A stretch of DNA of 64,000 bases, from contig NZ_LJHV01000002.1 in assembly GCF_001296025.1 (NCBI RefSeq), forward strand, positions 310,001-374,000, in the 5' to 3' direction. Position 1 is the stretch's first letter. The number at the start of each line of letters is the position of its first letter. The stretch comes from Porphyrobacter sp. AAP60. Its GTDB lineage: Bacteria; Pseudomonadota; Alphaproteobacteria; Sphingomonadales; Sphingomonadaceae. Positions 1 to 8,923 of the stretch are shown here, one piece after another. The position numbers and the translations under genes were made by a program. The notes beneath the pieces were generated by a model. That model ran no database searches and was not told the DNA's origin. It worked only from the letters and a program-made list of their open reading frames with translations.

Positions 1-35
1 GCCTGAGTTCAAGGGGGCGTAACGCCCCACCACCT

Positions 36-114
36 CCGTTCGTATCGAGCGGAGCGCGAAGCGCGCAGTCGAGATACCTTGCAAGGGTGTCTCGACTTCG
101 CTCGACACGAACGG
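36..114. repeat. dispersed palindromic repeat, copy 1
   Basis: The right arm (86-114) is the inverse complement of the left arm (36-78), both ending in CCGTTCGT/ACGAACGG. The left arm carries an extra GC-rich segment around the sequence GCGCGAAGCGCGC, so a small hairpin is nested in the larger one. It lies just in front of the mutase start. The style (GTTCG, TCGAG, CTCGA) is that of dispersed palindromes common in sphingomonad genomes. The function is unknown; it may stabilise mRNA ends. Confidence 0.7.
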
Positions 115-128
115 TTAAAGGCCGAGAC

Positions 129-2282
129 ATGACCCAAAAACCCACCCCCGCCGACTGGAAAGCCCTCGCCGACAAGGAAGTGAAGGGGCGCGACCTCACC
201 TGGCAAACGCCCGAAGGTATCGCGGTCAAGCCGCTCTATACGGCAGAGGATCACGCGGATTTCGATCCTGGCCTGCCCGGCTTCGCGCCCTTCACACGCG
301 GGGTGAAAGCCTCGATGTATGCAGGCCGCCCGTGGACAATCCGGCAGTACGCAGGCTTCTCCACCGCCGAGGAATCCAACGCTTTCTACCGCCGCAATCT
401 GGCGATGGGGCAAAAAGGGCTGTCAGTCGCGTTCGACCTTGCCACCCACCGGGGTTACGATTCCGATCACCCGCGCGTCGTCGGCGATGTCGGCAAGGCG
501 GGCGTGGCGATCGATACGGTCGCGGATATGCAGATCCTGTTCGACCAGATCCCGCTTGATGCCATGAGCGTTTCCATGACGATGAACGGCGCGGTGATCC
601 CGGTGCTGGCCTTCTTCATCGTCGCCGCCGAACGTCAGGGCGTGTCGCAGGACAAGCTTGAGGGCACGATCCAGAACGACATCCTCAAGGAGTTCATGGT
701 CCGCAACACCTATATCTACCCGCCCGAACCTTCGATGCGGATCATCGCGGACATCATCGCATATACCTCCGCCAACATGCCGAAATTCAACTCGATTTCG
801 ATCAGTGGCTATCACATGCACGAGGCCGGGGCGACGGCGGTGCAGGAACTCGCGTTCACGATTGCCGATGGCAAGGAATACGCCAAGCGCGCGATGGAAA
901 CCGGGCTGGATATCGATGCCTTTGCGGGCCGCCTCAGCTTCTTCTTCGGCATCGGCATGAACTTCTTCATGGAGATCGCCAAGCTGCGCGCCGCACGCAC
1001 GCTGTGGTACAAGGTGATGGACGGGTTGGGGGCGAAGGACGAACGCTCCAAGATGCTGCGCACCCACTGCCAGACCAGCGGCGTGAGCTTGCAGGAGCAG
1101 GACCCCTACAACAACGTGATCCGCACTACGGTGGAAGCCATGGCGGCAGTGCTGGGCGGCACCCAGTCGCTCCACACCAATGCGCTGGATGAAGCCATCG
1201 CGCTCCCGACCGATTTCTCGGCCCGTATCGCCCGCAACACCCAGTTGGTGCTGCAGGAGGAAAGTGGGATCTGCAACGTCGTCGATCCGCTCGGCGGCTC
1301 GCATTACATCGAGGCGCTGACGGCTACGCTTGTCGAGCAGGCCGAAGCGATGATGGCCGAGGTGGACTCGGCGGGCGGCATGACCGCCTATGTCGCCACC
1401 GGCGCGCCCAAGGCTGCGATCGAGCGCGCGGCGGCGGAAAAGCAGACCGGCATCGACAAGGGCGAGACGGTGATCGTCGGCGTTAACAAATACCGCAAAG
1501 ACAGCGAAGACCCGATGGATACGCTGGATATCGACAACCAGAAGGTGCGCACGGGGCAGATTGCCCGCCTCGCCAAGGTGCGCGCAGGCCGCGACGAGGC
1601 GGCGTGCCGTGCGGCGCTGGCGGCGCTGACGGCAGGCTGCGCTGCGGGCGAGAACGTGCTGGCGCTTGCGGTGGAAGCTGCCCGCCACGATGCGACGCTG
1701 GGCGAGATTTCCGCCGCGATGGAAGAGGTCTTCGGCCGACACGATGCGACCCCTGCGCCGGTCAGCGGGGTCTATGCCAGCGCCTACGAGTTCGACCGCC
1801 GCTGGGCGCAGGTGTTGGACGGCGTGGAAGCCGTGGGCCGCCGCTTGGGCCGTGCGCCCCGCATCATGGTCGCCAAGATGGGCCAGGACGGCCACGATCG
1901 CGGCGCCAACGTGATCGCCAGCGCGTTCGGTGACATGGGTTTCGAGGTGATCTCCGGCCCGCTGTTCCAGACGCCCGAGGAATCCGTCGCAATGGCGCTG
2001 GAGCATGACGTCGATGTGGTCGGCGCGTCGAGCCTCGCGGCGGGCCACAAGACCCTGATCCCCGAACTGATCCGGTTGCTGCGTGAAGCTGGGCGGGGCG
2101 ATATCAAGGTCACCGCAGGCGGCGTGATCCCGCCGCAGGACTACGACTACCTGCGCGAGGCGGGGGTGCAGGGCATCTATGGCCCCGGGAGCAACGTGGT
2201 GGAGTGCGCAGCGGATATTCTGGTGCTGCTCGGCCACAACATGCCGCCGCTGGGCGAGGGGCTGGACGAGGCGGCGGAGTAG
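129..2282 (+). CDS. scpA: methylmalonyl-CoA mutase, large chain
   Basis: Adenosylcobalamin-dependent enzyme that isomerises (R)-methylmalonyl-CoA to succinyl-CoA in the cytosol, the last step of propionyl-CoA use. The 717 residues match the usual length of the catalytic chain. An N-terminal TIM barrel carries substrate motifs such as [11 protein letters not shown] and [14 protein letters not shown]. The C-terminal B12-binding domain has the DxHxxG signature (GQDGHDRG), with His589 as the lower cobalt ligand. The frame stays open up to a GTG at 87, but that would translate the palindromic repeat. The ATG at 129 gives the normal N-terminus [13 protein letters not shown]. It sits upstream of bioB and pccA, fitting the propionate route. 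Confidence 0.96.
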   Translation: MTQKPTPADWKALADKEVKGRDLTWQTPEGIAVKPLYTAEDHADFDPGLPGFAPFTRGVKASMYAGRPWTIRQYAGFSTAEESNAFYRRNLAMGQKGLSVAFDLATHRGYDSDHPRVVGDVGKAGVAIDTVADMQILFDQIPLDAMSVSMTMNGAVIPVLAFFIVAAERQGVSQDKLEGTIQNDILKEFMVRNTYIYPPEPSMRIIADIIAYTSANMPKFNSISISGYHMHEAGATAVQELAFTIADGKEYAKRAMETGLDIDAFAGRLSFFFGIGMNFFMEIAKLRAARTLWYKVMDGLGAKDERSKMLRTHCQTSGVSLQEQDPYNNVIRTTVEAMAAVLGGTQSLHTNALDEAIALPTDFSARIARNTQLVLQEESGICNVVDPLGGSHYIEALTATLVEQAEAMMAEVDSAGGMTAYVATGAPKAAIERAAAEKQTGIDKGETVIVGVNKYRKDSEDPMDTLDIDNQKVRTGQIARLAKVRAGRDEAACRAALAALTAGCAAGENVLALAVEAARHDATLGEISAAMEEVFGRHDATPAPVSGVYASAYEFDRRWAQVLDGVEAVGRRLGRAPRIMVAKMGQDGHDRGANVIASAFGDMGFEVISGPLFQTPEESVAMALEHDVDVVGASSLAAGHKTLIPELIRLLREAGRGDIKVTAGGVIPPQDYDYLREAGVQGIYGPGSNVVECAADILVLLGHNMPPLGEGLDEAAE

Positions 2283-2295
2283 AGTTTCCTCCTAG

Positions 2296-2388
2296 TCCGT
2301 TCGCCCTGAGCCTGTCGAAGGGCTGCTTTTCTCTTTATCCGATAGCCCTGAAGACAGGGCAGGGCTTCGACAAGCTCAGCCAGAACGG
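2296..2388. repeat. dispersed palindromic repeat, copy 2
   Basis: The left arm (2296-2326) reads TCCGTTCGCCCTGAGCCTGT and continues with CGAAGGGC. The right arm (2359-2388) is its imperfect inverse complement ending in AGAACGG. The spacer is about 30 bases. It lies just after the mutase stop and could act as a 3' stem-loop. One arm of the same family recurs at 63507-63536. Confidence 0.75.
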
Positions 2389-2423
2389 TTATTTGTGCAT
2401 TGTGAGGAATGAGACGCTCTCAA

Positions 2424-2588
2424 ATGGCCGGTGAATGCCTCAATTGCGGCCATGAGATTGGCTACCATCATGGCGGAATGGAGCCGGAGATGTTTTGCAC
2501 CTGTTTGGACTGCAGCTGTCCCGGCTATCGAGACGAGAACATGGAAAGTCCGCATACCGGACCATTGAAGTCAGAAAGTAACGAATGA
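2424..2588 (+). CDS. cysteine-rich microprotein coupled to bioB
   Basis: A 54-codon reading frame beginning [18 protein letters not shown]. Its TGA overlaps the bioB start as ATGA, the junction used by most coupled genes in this window. It has six cysteines: CLNC near the N-terminus and CTCLDCSC at residues 25-32, plus His10, His15 and His16. That is the pattern of a small zinc-ribbon or metal-binding peptide. No signal peptide or membrane segment is visible. I recognise no family. The bioB coupling hints at a link to biotin synthase or its iron-sulfur clusters, but this is inference. No strong ribosome-binding site precedes the ATG, so expression is not certain. Confidence 0.55.
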   Translation: MAGECLNCGHEIGYHHGGMEPEMFCTCLDCSCPGYRDENMESPHTGPLKSESNE

Positions 2589-3595
2589 CCCACCCCCGCA
2601 CCGATTGGACCCGCACCGAAATTGCAGGCCTCTTCGACCTGCCCTTCACCGAGCTGCTGTTCCAGGCCGCCAGCGTCCACCGCGAATTCCACCCGCCCAC
2701 GCAGGTGCAACTCTGCACCCTGCTCAGCATCAAGACCGGCGGGTGTCCGGAGGATTGCGGCTATTGCTCGCAGTCGGTGAAGGCGGACTCCGGCGTTGAA
2801 GCCACCAAGCTGATGGACGTGCAGGCTGTGCTCCAGCGCGCGGCGCAGGCCAAGGATGCAGGCTCGCAGCGGTTCTGCATGGGCGCGGCGTGGCGCAATC
2901 CCAAGGACCGCGACATGCCTGCGATTGTCGCAATCGTGAAGGGCGTGCGCGACATGGGGCTGGAAACCTGCATGACGCTGGGGATGCTCGAACCGCATCA
3001 GGCCGCAATGCTGGCCGAGGCGGGCCTCGATTACTACAACCACAATATCGACAGCTCGCCCGAGTATTACGAGCGCGTGATCTCCACCCGCGATTTCCAG
3101 TGCCGGCTCGATACGCTCGATCACGTGCGCAAGGCGGGGATCAACGTGTGCAGCGGCGGGATCGTCGGCATGGGGGAGACGCGAGAGGATCGGGTGGGCT
3201 TCATCCACACGCTCGCCACCCTGCCGCAGCATCCCGAAAGCGTGCCGGTCAACGCGCTGGTGCCGGTCAAGGGTACGGTACTTGGCAACATGCTGGCCGA
3301 CACGCCGCTCGCCAAGATCGACGATATCGAATTCGTCCGCACGGTTGCGGTCGCGCGCATCACCATGCCGCGTTCGATGGTGCGGCTCTCGGCGGGGCGC
3401 GAGTCTATGAGCGAAGCGACGCAGGCGCTGTGTTTCCTCGCGGGCGCGAATTCGATCTTCACCGGCGACAAACTGCTGACTGCGCCCAACGCGGGCGATG
3501 ACAGGGACGGAGCGCTGTTCGCCAAGCTGGGGCTGACGGCGCTCAAGGGCGAAGAACCTGCGCGAGCGTGCAAGACGACAGTGGCGGCGGAATGA
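2585..3595 (+). CDS. bioB: biotin synthase
   Basis: Radical-SAM enzyme that inserts sulfur into dethiobiotin to make biotin. It uses a [4Fe-4S] cluster for SAM cleavage and a [2Fe-2S] cluster as sulfur donor. The 336 residues match the family. The CxxxCxxC cluster motif is C54-PED-C58-GY-C61, followed by conserved segments [11 protein letters not shown] and [12 protein letters not shown]. The start overlaps the TGA of the microprotein, and the stop overlaps the ATG of the next small membrane gene. No other bio genes are in the window. Its place near pccA makes sense, because that carboxylase needs biotin. Confidence 0.97.
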   Translation: MTHPRTDWTRTEIAGLFDLPFTELLFQAASVHREFHPPTQVQLCTLLSIKTGGCPEDCGYCSQSVKADSGVEATKLMDVQAVLQRAAQAKDAGSQRFCMGAAWRNPKDRDMPAIVAIVKGVRDMGLETCMTLGMLEPHQAAMLAEAGLDYYNHNIDSSPEYYERVISTRDFQCRLDTLDHVRKAGINVCSGGIVGMGETREDRVGFIHTLATLPQHPESVPVNALVPVKGTVLGNMLADTPLAKIDDIEFVRTVAVARITMPRSMVRLSAGRESMSEATQALCFLAGANSIFTGDKLLTAPNAGDDRDGALFAKLGLTALKGEEPARACKTTVAAE

Positions 3596-3825
3596 TGGGG
3601 CGGTTCGTCAGGCTTTGCAGTCTCGCCTTCTCGCTCTTCTCGGTTTTTTATTGGATTTTTGCCTCGATGATCTTCGAGATCATCAGCTTCGTGCGCGAGG
3701 GTGAAGAGCCATCGACAGGCGGATATCTTGCCGGCAGCGCAATTCCCACGATCCTTTACGGCCTCATCTGCACGGTTTTCCTTCAGTGGTTCGCGCGGGG
3801 CATCATCAAGAGACTACCGGATTGA
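3592..3825 (+). CDS. small two-helix membrane protein, unknown
   Basis: A 77-residue protein beginning [16 protein letters not shown], coupled to bioB by an ATGA overlap and preceded by the purine-rich GGCGGCGGA. Two hydrophobic stretches (about residues 6-30 and 48-66) flank a short polar loop with EGEEPSTGG, and a basic tail (RGIIKRL) ends the protein. This suggests a hairpin in the inner membrane. I recognise no family. It is co-transcribed with bioB and a probable haem-dependent demethylase subunit, but nothing shows a shared function. Confidence 0.7.
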   Translation: MMGRFVRLCSLAFSLFSVFYWIFASMIFEIISFVREGEEPSTGGYLAGSAIPTILYGLICTVFLQWFARGIIKRLPD

Positions 3826-4613
3826 CCCTCGGCTTCTCCGTCGACACGCTGCTGCCCAAGGCGCGTGGGGGCGGGCAGTTGCGCATGGGGCTGGTCAAAC
3901 TGGCTGAGCGCGAGTGGCTGCAACCTGCGCCCGATTTGGCAGCACGAGCGGCAGGGTTCGTTGACTGGCCCCAAGGGGTGCAACTCACGCCGGAAGTGGA
4001 CGCGCCGGGTCGAGAACTGGCCGCGATGCTGGGCGTCCCCGGCGCGCTTCCCGAAGCGGCAATCGCCACCCACGAGGATTTGTGCCTACTCACACAGCGC
4101 GAAGGCGAGGACGTGTATCGCCTGATCGGCGCGGCGGTCGCTTGGCCTTCGGACTGGCACCCGGCGGAGAAAATCGGCCTCCCCCTGCGCGCCCTGCATG
4201 CCCCCATCGCGGGATATGAGGAGCAACTCGCCACCGGGGTTGATCGCTTCATGGAGACGCTCCGTCCCGGCCCGATCTACGCCCGCTGCAACTGGTTCAT
4301 CGCGGCCACCGAAGAGCGCCGCTGGCTCCCCGACCGGCCGCCGCATCAGGCCTTCGCCCATGTCACGCCGGACAATGCAGGGAGCACGCTGTTCGTGCGC
4401 TCCGAACGCCAGACCCTGCGCCGCCTGCCGCAGACGGGCGCGATCCTGTTCACCATCGGCATCTATGTGGAACCGCTTGGCACGCTCTCGCCCGCCAATA
4501 TCGCCATGCTGGGCAAAGCGGTGCAAACCCTCGTCAGCGGCGAGGGTGACCGCAGGGGTGCCCCCGCCTATGCTGCCAGCCTGATCGGTTTTGCTGAAAG
4601 GAACGCCGCATGA
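3822..4613 (+). CDS. DUF3445 / haem-dependent oxidative N-demethylase-like protein
   Basis: The 263 residues resemble the DUF3445 family, whose characterised members are alpha-like subunits of haem-dependent oxidative N-demethylases. Typical segments are FSVDTLLPKARGGG near the N-terminus, EDLCLLTQREGEDVYRLIGA, WPSDWHPAEKIG, and CNWFIAATEERRW with TLFVRSERQTLRRLP towards the C-terminus. I chose the TTG at 3822 because it overlaps the preceding stop (TTGA), as its neighbours do; a GTG at 3786 would add 12 residues inside the upstream gene. No partner subunits are nearby, so the substrate is unknown. Confidence 0.75.
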   Translation: MTLGFSVDTLLPKARGGGQLRMGLVKLAEREWLQPAPDLAARAAGFVDWPQGVQLTPEVDAPGRELAAMLGVPGALPEAAIATHEDLCLLTQREGEDVYRLIGAAVAWPSDWHPAEKIGLPLRALHAPIAGYEEQLATGVDRFMETLRPGPIYARCNWFIAATEERRWLPDRPPHQAFAHVTPDNAGSTLFVRSERQTLRRLPQTGAILFTIGIYVEPLGTLSPANIAMLGKAVQTLVSGEGDRRGAPAYAASLIGFAERNAA

Positions 4614-5032
4614 TCGCCTCGCTGATCCTCCCGCTGCTGCTGCAATCTGCCCCCATGCAGGAGGCTCCGCCCGTGCCCGGCTGGAATTGCGAAGACCCGC
4701 GCTATCAGCAGGAAATGAACTGGTGCGCCGCGCAGGATTATGTCGCAGCCGATGCCGAATTGAACGCGCAGTGGAAAATCACCGCAGCCGCGATGAAGGC
4801 GCAAGACGCCAGCTTTGCCGAATATGGCGATAACGATATCCGCGAAGGCTTTTTCGAAAGCCTGCTCGAAGCCCAGCGCGGCTGGCTGCGGTATCGCGAT
4901 GCCCATTGCCGGCTGGATGGCTACACCGCGCGCGGCGGCAGTATGGAACCGATGCTTGCCTCCTTCTGCAAGGCCAACCTCACCCGCCTCCGCACGGCTG
5001 AACTCAAGGCTTTGGTCGAGACCCCCGGTTGA
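4610..5032 (+). CDS. LprI-like (DUF1311) secreted protein
   Basis: A 140-residue protein with a hydrophobic N-terminus (MIASLILPLLLQ) that looks like a short signal peptide. The rest matches the lysozyme-inhibitor LprI N-terminal / DUF1311 pattern: WNCEDPRYQQEMNWCAAQDY, a long helix, then LLEAQRGWLRYRDAHC and a late ASFCKANL. Four cysteines are placed to form two disulfides. It probably acts in the periplasm. Real lysozyme inhibition is only known for a few family members. It is coupled by ATGA to the DUF3445 gene and ends the small-gene run. Confidence 0.78.
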   Translation: MIASLILPLLLQSAPMQEAPPVPGWNCEDPRYQQEMNWCAAQDYVAADAELNAQWKITAAAMKAQDASFAEYGDNDIREGFFESLLEAQRGWLRYRDAHCRLDGYTARGGSMEPMLASFCKANLTRLRTAELKALVETPG

Positions 5033-5120
5033 AGCCGCAAATCCGCTAGCTTGCAGGCGCTGCAATGAGGCGGCATAGCCCGGTGACAAGATAACACGAC
5101 TGCAAGAGAGGTTGTCCGCC

Positions 5121-7175
5121 TTGTTTTCCAAAATCCTGATTGCCAATCGCGGCGAAATCGCCTGCCGGGTCATCACCACTGCCCGCAAAATGGGGATCAA
5201 GACCGTCGCGGTCTATTCCGATGCCGATGCGCGCGCGCCGTTTGTCGCGATGGCGGATGAGGCGGTGCATATCGGCCCTTCGCCCGCGGCTGAAAGCTAC
5301 CTGATCGCGGACAAGATCATCGCCGCGGCCAAGCAGACCGGAGCACAGGCCGTGCATCCCGGCTATGGCTTCCTGTCGGAACGCACCAGCTTTGCCGAAG
5401 CGTTGGCAAAGGAAAACATCGCCTTCATCGGCCCGCCGGTCGGCGCGATTGCCGCGATGGGGGACAAGATCGAATCCAAGAAACTCGCCATGCAGGCGGG
5501 CGTCAATGTCGTCCCCGGCTTTGTCGGCGAGATCGAGGATACCGAACATGCGGTGCGGATTTCGGACGAGATCGGCTATCCGGTGATGATGAAGGCCAGC
5601 GCGGGCGGCGGTGGCAAGGGCATGCGCCTTGCCTACAGTGAAGCCGACGTGCGCGAAGGGTTCGAAAGCGTGAAGCGCGAAGGGCTGAGCAGCTTTGGCG
5701 ATGATCGCGTCTTCATCGAGAAGTTCATCCTCAACCCGCGCCATATCGAAATCCAGATCCTTGGCGATCAGCACGGCAATATCCTCTACCTGAACGAGCG
5801 CGAATGCTCGATCCAGCGCCGCCACCAGAAGGTGGTCGAGGAAGCGCCGTCGCCTTTCGTGACCCCAAAGATGCGCAAGGCGATGGGCGAGCAATGCGTC
5901 GCTCTGGCGCGGGCTGTGGGGTATTATTCGGCGGGCACGGTCGAACTGATCGTCAGCGGTGCTGACCCGACGGGGGAGAGCTTCTACTTCCTCGAAATGA
6001 ACACCCGGCTTCAGGTCGAACACCCCGTCACCGAAGCGATTACCGGCATCGATCTGGTCGAACAGATGATCCGGGTGGCTTATGGCGAGAAGCTCGCCAT
6101 GACGCAGGACGACATCGGGATCGATGGCTGGGCGATAGAAAACCGCGTCTATGCCGAAGACCCCTATCGCGGTTTCCTGCCTTCCACCGGGCGGCTGGTG
6201 CAGTATTCACCGCCGCTGGCCGGATGGACGGAAGACGAAACCGTCGCGGGCAAGGCGCGGCGCGGGGTGGCACGCGGTGCTGGCTCTGTGCGCGTCGACG
6301 ACGGGGTGTACGAAGGCGGCGAGGTTTCGCGCTTCTACGATCCGATGATCGCCAAGCTGATTACCTGGGCGCCGACCCGCAATGAAGCGGCGGATTTGCA
6401 GATCGAGGCGCTCGACAATTTCCGGATCAAGGGGCTCGGCCACAATGTCGATTTCCTCAGCGCGATCATGCAGCACCCGCGCTTCCGTTCGGGCGAGCTG
6501 ACCACCGGCTTCATCGCCGAGGAATATCCCGAAGGCTTCCACGGGGCCGCGACCACCGAAGGTTTCCGCCGTATTCTGGCGGCGGTGTGTGCGGGCAATG
6601 AATTCAGCTGGCAGGCGCGCGCCCGGCAGATTTCGGGTCAACTTGACGGGCCCCTGCCGGTCAGCGGCGAATGGCTGGTCAAGATCGGCGATGATCGCTT
6701 CGAGGTCGTTCTGGGTGATGGCCATGCGATGGTGGACGGGGTGCGGGTGGATGGCACCTGCAATTGGCTGCCCGGCATGGTGCAGGCCGAAGCGACCGGC
6801 AAGGTCGAAGGCGGCGAGGAGGTGCGCTTCGGCCTGATTGTCGAGCGGATCGGCAACCAGTGGAAGGTTACAACCCGCGGCGCAGCGCACACTGCGCTGG
6901 TGCTCCCGCTGCGGCTGGCGCGGCACGAATCGTTGATGCTGGAGAAGGTACCGCCTGACCTTTCGAAGTTCCTCATCTGCCCGATGCCCGGAATGCTGAT
7001 GAAGCTGCATGTGGCAGAAGGCGAAACCGTGCAGCCGGGTCAGCCCTTGGCGACGGTCGAAGCGATGAAAATGGAGAACATCCTGCGCGCCGAAAAGGAA
7101 GGCGTGATCGCCAAAATCAACGCCGCCGAGGGCGAGAGTCTGGCGGTGGATGCGGTGATTCTGGAGCTGGAATAG
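5121..7175 (+). CDS. pccA: propionyl-CoA (acyl-CoA) carboxylase, biotin-carrying alpha chain
   Basis: Carries the biotin carboxylase and biotin carrier domains that carboxylate propionyl-CoA to methylmalonyl-CoA together with a beta chain not in this window. Order in 684 residues: biotin carboxylase N-domain (FSKILIANRGEIACRV), ATP-grasp with the glycine-rich loop ASAGGGGKGMR, the FLEMNTRLQVEHPVTE signature, a middle linker domain, and a C-terminal biotinyl domain with VEAMKMEN (biotinylated Lys650). Two TTG codons are possible. AGAGAGG at 5105-5111 sits 9 bases before the TTG at 5121 but touches the one at 5112, so 5121 is chosen. It also gives the family N-terminus M-F-x-K. Confidence 0.95.
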   Translation: MFSKILIANRGEIACRVITTARKMGIKTVAVYSDADARAPFVAMADEAVHIGPSPAAESYLIADKIIAAAKQTGAQAVHPGYGFLSERTSFAEALAKENIAFIGPPVGAIAAMGDKIESKKLAMQAGVNVVPGFVGEIEDTEHAVRISDEIGYPVMMKASAGGGGKGMRLAYSEADVREGFESVKREGLSSFGDDRVFIEKFILNPRHIEIQILGDQHGNILYLNERECSIQRRHQKVVEEAPSPFVTPKMRKAMGEQCVALARAVGYYSAGTVELIVSGADPTGESFYFLEMNTRLQVEHPVTEAITGIDLVEQMIRVAYGEKLAMTQDDIGIDGWAIENRVYAEDPYRGFLPSTGRLVQYSPPLAGWTEDETVAGKARRGVARGAGSVRVDDGVYEGGEVSRFYDPMIAKLITWAPTRNEAADLQIEALDNFRIKGLGHNVDFLSAIMQHPRFRSGELTTGFIAEEYPEGFHGAATTEGFRRILAAVCAGNEFSWQARARQISGQLDGPLPVSGEWLVKIGDDRFEVVLGDGHAMVDGVRVDGTCNWLPGMVQAEATGKVEGGEEVRFGLIVERIGNQWKVTTRGAAHTALVLPLRLARHESLMLEKVPPDLSKFLICPMPGMLMKLHVAEGETVQPGQPLATVEAMKMENILRAEKEGVIAKINAAEGESLAVDAVILELE

Positions 7176-7219
7176 CGCGCTTTCCTACCCGGCGAGGCAG
7201 GGGCAAAATGCAACACATG

Positions 7220-7254
7220 GCCGATTTCGCGGCGAAATTGATCGCGAAATCGGC
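7220..7254. terminator. 12-bp inverted repeat between convergent genes
   Basis: GCCGATTTCGCG (7220-7231) and CGCGAAATCGGC (7243-7254) form a perfect 12-bp stem around an 11-base loop. It lies between the convergent pccA and acetyltransferase genes, so it could stop transcription or protect the pccA 3' end. The T-run is weak (TATATTCC), so a Rho-independent terminator is not certain. The rest of this 165-base gap is an AT-rich stretch (7255-7290) and a 15-mer shared with the parS region. Confidence 0.55.
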
Positions 7255-7340
7255 TATATTCCTCAAAAATAACGTAAAAATTAAAATTCAGGCCGGTTTA
7301 GACCCTCTCTAGGTCGGTTTAGCTCCCCTCTTGCCCCCTT

Positions 7341-7799
7341 CTAGCTTAGCTCCAGATGCAGGCACTGATTGAAATCGGTCAGCCGGTAGGCGCCAAATGC
7401 TTCGCCATTGGCAAAGCCGCGTTGGCGATACAGTGCCAGCGCCGGGTCGAACAAAGGCCCGCTTCCGGTTTCCAGACTCAGTCGTGTGATGCCGTTGTCG
7501 CGCGCAAAATCGATGATCGTCTCCAGCAGGCAGGCAGCAATCCCGCGCCGCAGGAAATCAGGATGAGTGCGCATCGATTTGATCTCGGCCTGCTTGTTCC
7601 CCAGCAACTTCAGAGCGCCGATGGCCGCCACCCGGTCATCCACTCGCACCGCCCATACAGTTACAGCCGGATCGGTCAGGCCCGACAGATCGAGTGCGAA
7701 GCTGTGTCCCGGCGGAGACCCCTGCTGCATCGTCTGCTGTTGATAGGCTATCAGCGCCTGAACATCCGGGTCAGCAAGGTCGGCCAGCGCGGTAATCAT
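7341..7799 (-). CDS. GNAT-family N-acetyltransferase
   Basis: A 152-residue single-domain acetyltransferase. The acetyl-CoA-binding motif A is visible as IKSMRTHPDFLRRGIAACLL (R/Q-x-x-G-x-G/A form), followed by the usual strand (ITRLSLETG) and LALYRQRGF near the C-terminus. The substrate cannot be told from sequence; the closest layout is that of small amino-acid or amine acetyltransferases of the YsnE type. The start overlaps the aroB stop as ATGA, so it is translated with aroB at the end of the aroK-aroB unit. No role in aromatic synthesis is implied. Confidence 0.88.
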   Translation of the reverse strand: MITALADLADPDVQALIAYQQQTMQQGSPPGHSFALDLSGLTDPAVTVWAVRVDDRVAAIGALKLLGNKQAEIKSMRTHPDFLRRGIAACLLETIIDFARDNGITRLSLETGSGPLFDPALALYRQRGFANGEAFGAYRLTDFNQCLHLELS

Positions 7800-8923
7800 A
7801 CGGCGGAACGGACCAGTTCATCATCCAGAAACGCTGCAATATCAGCCAGATCAACATCGCGCGCCACATAGGCTGCGCCCAACCCCTTGAGCAGCAGGAA
7901 GGGCAGGGTGCTGGCCTCGGCTTTCTTGTCATGTCGCATATGATCGACCAGCCGCGCTCCGTCGCAGGTCAGGCCCAGCGATGGCAGCCGGGCAGGCAGC
8001 CCCGCAGCCGCAATCGCCTGTGCCGCACGCCCGGAATCGCTATCGGAAAGTTCGCCGCGCCGCGCTGAATATCGCGCCGCCAGAACCATGCCCAATGCCA
8101 CCGCTTCGCCGTGGAGCAAGCGATCGGAAAAGCCCGTCTCCGCCTCCAGTGCATGACCAAAGGTGTGCCCCAGATTGAGCAGCGCGCGGCGATCCAGCGT
8201 CTCGCGTTCGTCCTCGGCGACGATCCGCGCTTTCATCGCGATGCTGGTGGCAATCGCGTGTTCCAGAGCCGCCGGTTCGCGGGCCAAAACCTTGTCGCCG
8301 TTCAGTTCCAGCCAATCGAAAAATGCCGTATCGCCGAGCAATCCGTACTTGATCACTTCGGCAAAACCGGCCCGCATCTCGCGGTCGGGCAGGGTGGCGA
8401 GAACCAGCGGATCGATCAGCACGAGGGCGGGCTGATGGAAAGCGCCGATCAGGTTCTTGCCCGACTTGGTATTGATTGCGGTCTTGCCGCCAACCGACGA
8501 ATCGACCTGCGCAAGCAGCGTCGTCGGGATTTGCACGAAGCCGCAGCCGCGCTTGGTAATGGCGCAGGCGAACCCGACCAGATCGCCCACGACCCCGCCG
8601 CCCAGCGCAAAAACGTGATCGGAACGAGTTACGCCCCCCGCCAACAACCAGTCGGTCAGGCGTTCCAGCACGGGCCAGGTCTTCGCATCCTCGCCCGGCT
8701 CGACCACGAACCAATCGGCGACAAAGCCCTGCTCGGCGAGATCAGCATCGATGCCCGCGGCGAACAGGCGGTGGGTGTTGCTATCGGCCACGAAGGGCAC
8801 GGCGCGCCCGCCTGCATAACTGCGGAGAAAAGCGTCTGCCGCAGCAGGCAGCCGCCCCAGCACCCCCTCCTCGATCACAACTTCATAAGCGCGACCGGCC
8901 AACGCCACTTCGATCACAGCCAT
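7796..8923 (-). CDS. aroB: 3-dehydroquinate synthase
   Basis: NAD- and metal-dependent second enzyme of the shikimate pathway, converting DAHP to 3-dehydroquinate. The 375 residues match the family. The NAD-binding segment is GGGVVGDLVGFACAI, the substrate region has QIPTTLLAQVDSSVGGKTAIN, and the metal ligands lie in EVIKYG, LNLGHTFGHALE and LLHGEAVALGM. The ATG at 8923 lies inside the last codons of aroK (10-base overlap), the usual alphaproteobacterial aroK-aroB arrangement. The gene downstream is coupled through ATGA. Confidence 0.97.
   Translation of the reverse strand: MAVIEVALAGRAYEVVIEEGVLGRLPAAADAFLRSYAGGRAVPFVADSNTHRLFAAGIDADLAEQGFVADWFVVEPGEDAKTWPVLERLTDWLLAGGVTRSDHVFALGGGVVGDLVGFACAITKRGCGFVQIPTTLLAQVDSSVGGKTAINTKSGKNLIGAFHQPALVLIDPLVLATLPDREMRAGFAEVIKYGLLGDTAFFDWLELNGDKVLAREPAALEHAIATSIAMKARIVAEDERETLDRRALLNLGHTFGHALEAETGFSDRLLHGEAVALGMVLAARYSARRGELSDSDSGRAAQAIAAAGLPARLPSLGLTCDGARLVDHMRHDKKAEASTLPFLLLKGLGAAYVARDVDLADIAAFLDDELVRSAV

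Noticed and set aside
87..128. Upstream GTG start for the mutase
   Set aside because: It would translate the palindromic repeat; the ATG at 129 gives the family N-terminus.
423..2237. 604-codon open frame antisense to the mutase, and many similar long antisense frames (2525-3232, 10304-11719, 18830-20323, 46360-48387)
   Set aside because: They lie exactly opposite well-recognised genes, are Arg/His-rich and match no family. High GC makes such shadow frames common.
2204..2434. 76-codon plus-strand frame across the repeat after the mutase
   Set aside because: It is read through the end of the mutase and the palindrome in another frame and has no ribosome-binding site.
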